From NCBI GenBank assembly GCA_001931875.2, contig MSJH02000834.1:1-64000 (forward strand): a stretch of 64,000 bases of DNA. The letters run 5' to 3'. Positions 12,618 through 24,200 of this stretch are shown one piece after another (within the stretch, counting starts at the first letter, position 1; each line of letters begins with the position of its first letter). The translations under genes were made by a program, and so were the position numbers. Under the pieces are notes generated by a model. The model ran no database searches, was not told the origin of the DNA, and saw only the letters and a program-made list of their open reading frames with translations. The stretch is from Byssochlamys sp. IMV 00236. Lineage: Eukaryota; Ascomycota; Eurotiomycetes; Eurotiales; Thermoascaceae.

Positions 12618-15600
12618 AATTATAAGCCTAGGTTTATAATAACTTAGGAGAAATAGCTATATAATAAAAATTACTCTATTTTAAATATTTAAGTTTAAAC
12701 TAGTAATAATAAGCTATCTTTATATAAGAGAACCTGTAATAAAACTACTCTAGTGCTATATTAAATACTAAATCTAATAAGGGTTAAATCTTATTAAAGG
12801 CTAGAATATTAACCTGTTATTATTATATCTTTAATAGATAATATTAAAAATAAGAAAGAGAAATCTATTTTTATCTTTTTAAAGGAGAACTATAAGAAAT
12901 AATTTATTTATATAAAAAGATAGCTTATTAGCAAAGATTATTAGAGAGTTATTAAGTTTACTAAAAAACTATATAATAACTAATTTAATAAGGCTAATAT
13001 AGCTACTTAATACTAGATTATTAAATATCTATCTAAAGATAATTAAGATAGATTTATTAACTTTAATAATATATATATATTATAAAAGGCTCTGCAAGTA
13101 AAATATATAGAAACTCTCCTTAATTAAAAGCGCTAACTTATCTAATTATTTATATATTTTTAAATAACTCCTAGATAAATAATCTTAAATATTTAAAATT
13201 AATTATAATAGATAAAAAAAAGAATTATAATATTTAATAGCATAATATCTTTTTTAGCTAAGCTTAAGGCTAAAATAGAATAATTATTTTTAATATTACT
13301 TAAAGAGTATATTATAATTAAAGTAGTAATTAATATATATAAAAATCTAAAAATAGATAATATTCTAGCTATCTTAAAAGAAATAAAGACTTAATTTTAG
13401 ATAAAATTAACTACTATATTCTTAGTAAAAAATAAATAAACTTTTATTAAATATTATATCTGCAAGGAAGATTACTATATTAAAAATTACCTATTTTTAT
13501 CTATTATTTAAAGAAGTGTAAAAAATAGCTAAAGATAGAGAAAGAAGTCTCTTAAGTAAATATTTAATAATCTTATTATTTAAGATAAAATAATAATAGA
13601 GATAATTAATAAAATTTATAAAAAGATTTAATTCTTAAAGAATAAAAGTTTAAAAAATAAAAAGTATAAGATATATAATATAGAAAAAATCTTAGACTTT
13701 AAAAAGAGCTAATCTTAACTAAAATCTTTAATTTTAGTTACTTTTAATAACTAAGTCTTATATAAGATTATTTATCTTTTAAAAAATATTATTAATAAGA
13801 ATCTATTCTAATAATATATAGATAGCAGTATTAGTTTATATATAACTAATAAAAACTATTATTTTAAAGGATTACTAATTTAGATTTAATAAAGATATAT
13901 TTATATAAGCAGAGGAATCCTATATTTAGAATATATAAGAATAGCTATTTTAAAAAATAAAGATAAGAAAGTATTAGACCTAGAAAATATATTACTTATA
14001 TTAAACCTTAAGATAAATCTCCTATTAACTAAGATATTCTGCTAGCAGTTAAATATATATAGATATTTTAATAAAAGAATAATATCTATATTAAATAAGT
14101 TAGATAAAGTTATAATTTAAAATGCTATTAAATATAGAGTTTATATTATTAAAAGAGTTTTCCTAGACTAAATACTTAAGTTACAGTATATATTTATTAT
14201 ATTAATCTCTATTAAAGATACTCTTAATACTATAATTATAGATTAAGAAGAAGGATTTTATTAAAATAAAATCTAAGAGAAGTATTAGCTATAATATAGG
14301 AGAATTAGCTATCTTAGACTTAAAAAAATCAGAAACTTATATAATTTAACTATATTAAAGAAGCCTATTAAAGTAGTAATAGATTATTAGTATATAATAT
14401 ATACTATAGCTAATATTAAAAATAAAAAAGGGGCTATTAGTGCATAAAAAACTAGCATTCTTAAACTTATTTATATAGATATATATAGTTAAATACTAGA
14501 ATCTAAAGATAGATATATCTATTTCTTAATAATTATAGATAATTTCTTAAGGAAAATATAGGTATTTTTAATAAGAGCTAAATCTAATACTGCCCTTATT
14601 TTAAATAAATAGAAAAAAAAGGTTAAAATAATAATAAATCTTTAAATTCTTAGTATATAATTAGATAATATACTAGAACTTAAGAATCTTTTTAAAATCT
14701 AAAAGAAATAGTTTAGTACTTACTATAAACTAATAGTTCTATATATATTAATATAAAACAGAGCTATAAAATAAGTATATCAGATTATTAAGAAAAAAAT
14801 AAGAGCTATACTTAAAGATTTAAACCTATTAGTTAAATTACAAGTAGAGATAGCTTAAACTAATATATATATTAAAAATAGAGTATTAAATAAACTAATA
14901 ATTAATAAGATTTAAATATCTTTAAAGGAAGCTTTTACTAAAGTTAAGCTATTAATTAATTACTTAAAAATATAGGGATATTAGGTAATATTATATATAA
15001 ACCCAAAATCTCTGCTATAAGATATATAGAGAGATAAATTAATAAATTAAGGCAGAATCTATATTTTTATAAAATATATTAAGGGAATAAATAAATAATA
15101 AAAAGTTTAGGCTTTAAATATAAGAAAGACTATTAAAACTTATTAAGCTAAGTTTTTTAAGAATAAACTAAAAAGAGATTTAAACCTTAAGATTCCCTAA
15201 AGATTACTGCTAAATATAGTATTAATAAAGAACTTAAAAGGTTAATTAATAACCTAGCCTATTACCTTAAGTATATATATACTCTTAAGTAAAAAAAAAA
15301 TAATATTAATAATTAGGAGAAGAGCTATAAAAAAGTTCTAGTTTTTCTTTAAAAAAAAAAGAAATATTTTATTAAAAGGGAATTAAAATATTTCCTTAAA
15401 AAAAAGAAGCTTTTTATTATAATAAAATTATAGAATAAGAAAAGATATTTAATTATTCTTACTCTAATAATCTAAATAATTATAAGAATTTATAAATAAA
15501 CTCTCTATCCTTACTAAGCAAATAAATTATATCTTATATAGAGATCCCCTATATAGTAAAATATAAAAGAAAAGAAATTAAGTTATTAAATAATAAATAA

Positions 15601-17356
15601 GATATTAAGAAGTTATATTAAGCAATACTTATACTAAATCTCCTATCTCTAGGTATTAATACAGACTAAAAGAAGTATATAGAATAAGTATTAAATGCTA
15701 TAATAGCAGTATATATAGTAAAGAAGTATATTTTAATCTTAAACTTATATTATACTATAATTAATAACTCTACTTAAAATAAACTATAGTAGAATATATT
15801 TAAAATTAAAATAAATATACTTTAGGTAAATAAAACTTTTAAAGTAATTATACTATTACTAAGAGCTAATATTATAACTAGCTATTAAGTATTAGCTATA
15901 AAGCATAATTTAAATAGTTCCCTTTAAAAGCTTAAGGTATACTTTATTACTTAAAGATTTATTTAGAAATATAGTATTAATTTTAAGTATACTTTTACTT
16001 CTATCTTATAATATAATATATTATAAATATTCTTAGCTATTATTATAATAAAAGATTATAAGTATTATACTATAGATATTAATAATACCTTTATAAAATT
16101 AATATTAAAAAAAGAAATCTATATAATACCTTTATTAAGAATAAATATATTACTAAAAATAATATTAAAAGTTCTTTAATCTCTATATAGTCTAAAGTAA
16201 GCTATAAGGGATTAGAATTAAACTTATATAAAAATACTCTAGAAAATAGATTTTATATAAATTAATACTAATCTATATTTATTATAATACTTAAAGAAAG
16301 AGATTTTACTCCTAGTATATATTAATAATATTCTAATTAATATAAAGTAAATAGAGAGTATTTACTAGTTTAAATAAGAGTTTAAATTAATATATAAGAT
16401 AAAGGACTTAGAAGAAATAAAGAAGATTTTTAATATTTAAGTTATTTATAATAGGTAGGACTAAATATTAATAATAGACTAATCTTACTATACTAAAAAA
16501 TTTTTATTATAATATAAAATAAGTAAAAAGAAGGTATATTTAGTTAATATCTTATTAAATAGATATAACTTTCTAAAATTATTTAGCTCTTAAGATAAAA
16601 AAGCAGATTAGAGAAAGTATTAAAAAATTATTAATAGCCTAATCTATTTAGTAATTTTAATAAGACTAGATATTGTATTTATAATAAGCAGATTAAGTTA
16701 ATATCTATTAAATCTATTTAAAAGGCATTTTAAGGCACTAAAATCTCTTATAAGATATTTATAATTAACTATATATCTAGGTCTTAAGTTTAATATAAAC
16801 TAAGACTAGTAACTTATTAAATATTTAAATTTAAATTATATAATAGATAAGACTAATTAGATATTAATCTTAGGGAATATTTTTATTTTAACTAATAGCT
16901 TAATAAGCTAATTAAATAAAAAACAAAAGTCTATTATAACTTTAACTATAGAGGCTAAATATATAGCTATATATTAAGCTATAAAGTAGTCTTAATAATT
17001 AGCCCTTCTTTTAAGAAATATAAGATATAGATATTATATTAATCTAAATAAATTTAAGCTAATAATAAGAGAAGAGTAAGCTTTTATTATTAGTTCTCCG
17101 GTTAAGGTCTATAAGAATAATTAAATATTACTATTATTAATTAGAGATACCTATATTTATAAGAGATTAAAGCATATTAATATTATATATTATTATATAT
17201 ATAACCTATATTAAAAGAATAGAATTAGTATTAAGTTTATTAAAATATAAGATATAATAGCGGATAGTTTTACTAAATTACTGCTAAAGGTAAACTTCCT
17301 AAGATTCTTAAATTAATTAAGATTAACTAATCTAATAAATCTAGATTAAAGAGAAG

Positions 17357-17629
17357 TATTATAAAATAGCAGTTAGGACTAGTAATTTCTAATATAATAA
17401 AAATTTTACTTTAAAAAAGTCTTTAGTAATAATTTTACTTTAATAAAATTAGGCAGCTTAAAGAAACTATTTCCTAAGCTCTATATAAAAATTTATTGCC
17501 CTGACTAAGAAAATGTTAATATACTTTATATCTACTATATGCGCTAATACTCTTTCTCCTAGAGTATTATTAGCCCTCTGAGATAGTTAAATAGTCTAGG
17601 AATTCTATTTAAACTTATTCTTTTCAACT
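17357..17629 (+). repeat. 3' LTR of copia copy B
   Basis: 273 bp, beginning TATTATAAAATAGCAG and ending in CTTTTCAACT. It is the same length as the 5' LTR and differs mainly by C/T and G/A positions. It is followed directly by ATATT, the second copy of the target-site duplication. Confidence 0.87.
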
Positions 17630-17634
17630 ATATT
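17630..17634 (+). repeat. Target-site duplication (ATATT), right copy
   Basis: This is the second copy of the 5-bp ATATT repeat flanking copia copy B; see 12340-12344. Confidence 0.75.
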
Positions 17635-19400
17635 AAATAATAAATAAGCTTAGTAAGTAAAATTATTAGTAGTATATAATTTTTAAATTAAATATAAGCT
17701 AAAATAACTTAATACTATAAATACTTTATTTAAAAGAGTAAATTTTAAATTATTTAAATCTAAATCTTAAATAGAATTATTTTTAACTCTCTAGAAAAAG
17801 CTTTAATATAAAGCTTAGAATGGATATATATAGGAAGGTAATTTAAAGTATAAACTTATTAAAATAAGTAGTATAAGTAGTTTAAAATACTTAGTATAAA
17901 AAATACTAATTATTAAAATAATTAAGGAAGAGTTTATTTAAAATACTATAACTCCTAGCTTATTCTTTATATTAAAGTAGCTTTAAATAAGAAATACCTT
18001 TATCTTAAAGAAAATTAAAGAACTAAAAGTATATATTCTTAAAGATAGCTTAGAGATAATATAGAGAATAAATAATAAAGGACTATTATAAAAGAATAAT
18101 ATTATATTTATATTAAATATATTTACTATAAAGTAAGAGCTTCTTTAAATATATTATAATAACCTTTATATAAGGTATTAAAATATTAAGAAAATTAAAG
18201 AGTTACTTTAAAAAAAATTTAACTAGCTTAAGATAATATAAAATATATAAGAGTATATATCTATATATAATATCTGCTAGAGAAATTAAACTCTATAATA
18301 TAAGCTATATAAAGAGTTAAAGTCTTTATTAATCTTAATATAATTATAATAAAGTATCTTAATAAATTTTATAATAAGACTATTATTATTAGAGAAATAA
18401 AGAGTTATTTATAATTTAATATTAATAATTATAGATTATTATTTAAAAATAGTACTTTATATCTTTATCTATAAAATATTAAAGGCAGATAAAATAGCTA
18501 ACCTTATTATAGATTATATTTATAACTGCTTTAAATCTCTATAATTAATTATATTAAATAAGAGTATACTATTTATTAATAAATACTAAATAAAACTTTA
18601 CTACTATATTTAAATTACTAGACTTTTAAATATTATATTTTACTCCTAGATTAATAGCTAAACTAAAAGGTAAAACTAAATATTAAAGTATTACTTTTAA
18701 GTCTATTTAAACTATAAGTAAGATAATTAAATATTTTTATTAACTATAGCGGAGTTTATATATAATAATTTAATTTATACCTTTATAAGTATAAGTCTCT
18801 TTTATATTATTTATAAATTTAACTTTAGAAGTTAAAATAAATATAACTTTAAGAAGTAAATAAATATATTAATAATTAATAATTAATTAAAGAAACTTAT
18901 TAAGATTTATACTTAATTAGAAAAATCTCTTTAAAAGGCTATTATTATATAATAGAAATATTATAATAAAAAATATAAGCTTAAATTCTATATAATAAAA
19001 GATTAAGTCTATCTTTTAATAAAGAACTTAAAAATAAATTAACTAATTAAGAAACTAAATATAAAATATTTAAGACTTTATAAAGTTATAAAGAGAATTA
19101 AAACTTAAGCTTATTAATTTAAGCTCTTAAAGAACTTAAGTAAAATATACTTAATCTTTTATATTTTCTTATTAAAGCCCTACTATTAAAGACTTAAGGC
19201 TAAACTTAAATATTTAGACTTAATCTTAATAGATAATAAATTAAAATAAGAGATTAAAGCTATTTTAAATAAATAAATAATATAGGGGAAAAAGTAATAT
19301 TTAATTAAATAAAAGAGCTATTTAAATTATAAAAATTTATAATAGCTTAAAAAAGACCTTAAGTATACTTAAAATATATTAGCTTAATTTAAGGTAATAA
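17635..19400 (+). mobile_element. Ty3/gypsy retrotransposon (gypsy 2), right part
   Basis: Directly after the copia element and its target duplication, the gypsy frame resumes with the end of RNase H. It shows motifs such as LNN-Q-A followed by an EYKPGQLN-like and a TLSRR-like segment (17,635-17,770). An integrase zinc-binding region follows at about 18,060-18,210, then the integrase core at about 18,420-18,780 with a QINGQTER-like motif at 18,648-18,670. RIP-type stops are frequent. The right limit is approximate. Confidence 0.75.
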
Positions 19401-21341
19401 TATAAATTATTAATAAGACCTTTTTAAAAAAGGCTTTAAAAAGCTTTAAAAAAAGAGATTAATAAAATTAATAAAATTTCTCTTTTTTCTTATTAAGTTT
19501 TTAAGTTTTATTTAATTATTTTATTATTAAATCTATATTACTCTTTCTTTATTTATTTATCTATAAAGGTTTAAGAGTTTTAATAAAGATATAAAAAGCT
19601 AGTTTATTTAAAAATAAATTTATTTTAATTAAACTACCTCTAGTAAGAATTAAAAATATAGGCCTAAGATTAATTCCTCTACTTATTTACTTTATTATTA
19701 TAGAACCTTATTAGCATAAATTTATTTTCCTTCTTATTAAAGAAAGAAAGAATATTATAAGTAATATATATAATTTCTTATATATACTATAGATTTAATA
19801 TTATTAAATAAAGTAATTTAAATAACTTCTACTAAAGCTATATTATAAATTATTTATATAAAGATAAAGTTAATAAAATAGTAAATATAAGCTTATCTAT
19901 ATTTATTTTAATAAGCGCTTTATATAAATATATCTTTATAAAAGATTTATACTTATTATAGGTTTTCTTAAAAGACTTATAGTTATTTAAGAAATAAGCC
20001 TCTTAATTAAAGCTCTATAAATAAGTAAGCTTATTCTTATAAATTAATAAGACTAGAATATAAGGCTTATATTTATAACTATAGTAATTATATTTAATAT
20101 TAGTATTAATATAAGTATATTAAAGTATTAAATTTTTAATTAGCCTTTTTAAATAATAAAGATATATTTTTTAAAGTATTAAAGGAAACTTCTTACTTAA
20201 CCTAAAGATAATAAAGCTATTTTTTATTATTATATTAATAATAGTAATAATAATAGTCTTAATTAATATTTTAATAGTAACTAGTTTAATCTAAGTCTTT
20301 ATATTAATAACTTCCTTATACTTTATACTTTATCTCTAGAGCCTTTTTATAGTATAAATAGAAGTTACTCTTAACTTAGCTATAATAGCTAGCTTAATAA
20401 TAAAATAAGTCCTTTTTTTTTAATAGGCTTTTTAGTATTGCTATTAAGTTAAATAAATCTATTTATATAATAGTTAGAATTATAAAAAAAGGCTAGTTTA
20501 ATAAAGATATAAACCTTCTATATCTTAATTCTAGCGTAATATTTATTTTAGCTAATAGATTCTCTATAAGATCTAAGATAAATAGAGATATTAACTTATT
20601 AATAGCTATAAAAGAAGTAATACTTAATTAAAGAGGTAGTTTCTCTAATATTATAATAGTAGTTAAAGTCTTTAATATTTTAGCAATAATTAAAGAAATA
20701 TAATCTAATATTATATTAGTAATTAAATTTAGCTATATTTTAGTAGTAGTAGCTATTTCTTCTATAAAAAATATAGAAGGAGGAGATAGCTTCTTAAAGG
20801 AGAAAGTAATCTTTTTAAGCTATTAATATTAATAAAATTAGTATATATTATATAAATCTTAAATTAAAGTAATTATTTAAAGAGTTTTACTATAATAGAG
20901 TAATATAAAATAAATTTTAAAACCTATAGTCTAATTAGATTAATAGATATTAATATAATTAATTAAAATAATATATTTCTAAAGTAAAAAGCTTTAAAAA
21001 TAAATAAAAAGTAATTAATTTTTTAAAGTTTTTTAAGCTATTATATTATTAGTACTATTATACCTTTAAAAATATATTTAAATCTTTATTTAAATATATT
21101 TAAGATTAAGAGCTATATATAATAAAAGGTAAGAAGATAGTTATTAGAGATTAAAATTTTAACCTTATAATATTATATAAATAATACTCTTAGCTTATAT
21201 AATTTTTTAATCTTTTACTATAAAGGCAGTAAGAAGCTCCTTTATTTATTATATTATAAACCTTTATAAAGCTATACTTTATATTTAATATAATAACTTT
21301 ATAATAGCTTAAGGATAAGCCTTTAAAAAGGGGGGGAATAT
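19400..21341. other. Unassigned RIP-degraded segment ending in a purine tract
   Basis: This is AT-rich DNA of the same character, with no domain I could identify. It ends in TTAAAAAGGGGGGG (21,323-21,336) plus AATA, which looks like the polypurine tract that normally lies just before a 3' LTR. It could be the 3' part of gypsy 2 or a separate element. Confidence 0.5.
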
Positions 21342-21772
21342 TATTATACCCCTAATTTTTTATTAAGGCATAAGCTTACAGGACTATAGTAAAGCCCTAA
21401 ATCTAAATATAATACTAAGGTAATTAGTTAATCCTATTCTCCTTACTTTTAGGATTTATATAAGATAAAGCTAGGAAATATTTAAGATTTAGAATATAAA
21501 TAGGCTTTAGATTATTATCTTATTAGAAGCTAGCAATCTATTCTAATATAATATATATTCTACTATTTTCTTACTTATATAGACTCTTTATTATTAAAAT
21601 CCTCTAGTATAGATCCTTCTTTATATTAATTAAACCCTTTATTATAATAGTTAACCTTTTGTCTTGCCAATAAACCTTTCTTTAAGCTAAGTATATGAAG
21701 CTGTTATCCCTCTTGCTATAATCGCGGGCGGAGTAATTCGCCAGCAACCTCCAGGAACCCCTGTTCCTTACA
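21342..21772 (+). repeat. Probable 3' LTR next to a polypurine tract
   Basis: The segment starts TATTATACCCC (probably from TGTTATACCCC), directly after the purine tract, and may end at TTCCTTACA, giving about 431 bp with expected TG...CA ends. The first 300 bp are RIP-like, while the last 110 bp have near-normal composition. No second copy was found in the window, so this is inferred from position and ends only. Confidence 0.45.
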
Positions 21773-24200
21773 TCTAATACCTTTAAATTCTCTACCTAAA
21801 ACTAAGTGTAAAGCTCTTATATGCTAATTTAGATCTAAAATAAGATAATAGCTTTAGGTCTATATCAACTGGCTAGCTGTAAAATCTGTAAGTAAGTCCA
21901 GGACACGCGTAGCATAGCCTAAGGGCTTATAATAATAATGTATTATTATTATTATTATGGTATTATCATTATTTACCTCCCAAGGCTCCCACAATACGGA
22001 TTAAAAAGAACAAGCAAGACGCCAAGCGCCGGACCGGACCGGTCCGAGAGGCGCGGAAAGGCCCAGACGGGGGGCGGTTCTAGAGTAGAGCTTCTGCTGG
22101 GTAAGTAAGTATGTGGATGTGTATGTATATGTTAACTATGGTATGGTACTATCTACAGCTAACTATTATTAATCAGTCTTTGGTAAGTTCCCTGGGAGTA
22201 AACGTTTTACAAGTAAGTAACATAGACGAAGCTGCCTACTCCTGCGAGTTGGATTTGTTTTCGATTTGCTTTTTGTTTCCCCTTATAGCTTCGAAGTATC
22301 ATAGAGTACTTAACTTATGTATGGTGGAATTTCTTGTGAACATTAGAGAATGAATGTGTAGTTAGTTAGTTACCTAGTCAGTGAGTTCCCTTTACTTGCG
22401 CTTGTCATGTAAGTAACTACTCTGCTTTCTTTCTTTTTTGGGATATCTGACTAATAGGTAGTTAATTATCTCATTCCGTGCTGCAAGCAAGTTATTAACT
22501 AACTAAATAATCCAAGAGTGTCTTCTAGAAGTAAGTAACTAGCAATTATTTCTCGAACGAAGTTATGTAATTGTAGTCATTGGTGAGAAGTAGTACTGTA
22601 TCATTTGCAGTTTTTGACTTGACTTGACTTGACTTACTTACTTTACATCCCCTGGCATACATACATACATAGTTAGCTTCGAGCTATCTATCTATCTATC
22701 TATCTAGTTATCTACCGGGTATTGTGGTCATACATAAAATCGAAGGGAATTAATTTACTATCCCATGGTATTTGACCATGTGTTGAAATGAAACTAGTTA
22801 ATAACTTGGTTAGTTAGTCTCTGCGAGATAAGTAGTAGTTGTAGGGAGTAAGTAGTAGTACATCGTACAAATCTCTTCTTCGTTCTACTTTTTTTTTTCT
22901 TCTTCTTTCTTTCTTTCTTTCTTTCTTTTCATATGGAGAGAGAAAGTAAAGTGTTCCTTTCGCAAACTGGACGGGTTAAGTCTCGATCAATGGTCTTTCT
23001 TAGGAATGAAGGGGGAATCGCGTTCGGGATTGAAATCTCTTGAAATGTTAATTTAATATGTGGTAAGGAGAATAGTGGCATTCAAGAGAGACCAGTATGG
23101 TACTACAGTAGTACCTATTGAGAATTTGAGATTGAAGTTGAAATGCTACTAGATTCGTTTGTGGTGGTTGGTTCCGATCTATGCATATTTGTTGTCTCAT
23201 ATTTCTTCTGGCCCTGAGATATAACTACCTAACTAGGCCAGTTTGATATTGGCTTGGCTTGGCTATTATGCTGTAATACTTATTGACGAATCAGGTCTAA
23301 GAGTAATTTCGTCATGTCCTGCACTTCGTCGTCGCCAGCAATTATTCATAACTTCTCCTACCACTGAAATACATTCTTTGAAGGTATTGATATTCGAAAA
23401 GACTAAAAACCTGGCGACCAGATCGGGCGGCCTACAGAGTGAAGACCGGCTGATAATCGTGCATTAAATACATGAATAGAAAGAAAACAGTGCTTTTCTG
23501 CAAGAAAGCCGTATGGATTGGACGTCCCGTTCCCTTCCAATCTGCATATCGGGTTTGCTTTCGACGGCACCGTGATTAGCTGATTAAAGGAAAGGGGGGA
23601 AAATCAGACATGGCGAAATAAAAATGTCGCAGACAGGCAGACGAGCTAAGCGATGATATACACGCTCGAGATGGCGGAAGAGAAAGGTAAGGAAAAGAAA
23701 AGCAAGGAGACCCTGACTCGAGATGAGATGTAAGGTAGAGATAAAGAGTCTGTGTGGACACCAATCCCGAAAGGGTGCCAAGATGTGGGTTTGACGACTT
23801 CAGGTCGCATCAAAGAGAGACTGTGGGTGAGACTTGAGACAGATAAGGAAATTGTTGTGGTGAGGTTAGGATAGGTTCGAGACGTATCCGGCAATAAAGA
23901 CTAAGGAAATGTTTGTGTTCAACAGTTAAGCCAATCTGTTCCTGCTGCGGTTTCGCAATGGAGGATCAGTGACGTTGGATATGTTTAGGAAAGGTCGCTT
24001 GCGAATCAGGCAATGAAGGAACGCCAAATATGGCTATGCAAGTGGAGGACAAGAAAACGAGGCACCAAATAAGGGAAAAAACGCTCTGAACAAGAAACTC
24101 CTGAAAAGGCCAGACGAATGGCAGAATTTTGCGAACGAGTGGGGGGGGGAATGATGAAAAGTAGGATTCCTCTGCTTCGGATGACCGCAGGATCAACTGC
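21773..24200. other. Intergenic region, rich in short tandem repeats
   Basis: Composition rises from AT-rich to balanced. A GC-rich patch at about 22,010-22,080 includes the palindrome GGACCGGTCC. Short tandem repeats include GACTT units near 22,615-22,640, ATAC units near 22,660, CTAT units near 22,687-22,707 and TTTC units near 22,905-22,930. Small frames between 22,111 and 23,900 have no recognisable protein features. The right end should hold the 3' untranslated region of the kinase gene. Confidence 0.6.

Larger units (their letters stand above)
12345..17629 (+). mobile_element. Ty1/copia-type LTR retrotransposon, copy B (RIP-mutated, both LTRs)
   Basis: This is a 5,285-bp element with two LTRs of 273 bp each and a 5-bp ATATT direct repeat on both sides. 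Interior landmarks are a gag CCHC zinc-knuckle remnant near 13,455-13,495, an integrase region, a reverse transcriptase box near 16,310-16,350 (VYINNILI-like, from VYVDDILI), and a copia RNase H motif near 16,930-16,960 that reads TIEAKYIA (from TTEAEYIA). It has the same family and orientation as copy A and sits inside the RNase H region of gypsy 2. RIP-type changes break every frame, so it should be inactive. Confidence 0.9.
1..21341. repeat. RIP-degraded, AT-rich transposon block
   Basis: The whole stretch is composed almost only of A and T. TA is very abundant, while CA and TG are nearly missing, the pattern expected when C-to-T changes at CA sites act on both strands. No intact open reading frame survives, and TAA/TAG triplets are dense in all frames. 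Remnants of retrotransposon proteins can still be recognised by mentally reversing C-to-T and G-to-A changes, which supports repeat-induced point mutation (RIP), a known fungal genome defence. Composition returns to normal between about 21,650 and 22,000. Known copia and gypsy parts are listed separately. No host gene is visible in this block. Confidence 0.93.

Noticed and set aside
22111..23467. Small plus-strand frames of 74-80 codons
   Set aside because: They have no homology-like content and lie in a region full of short tandem repeats.
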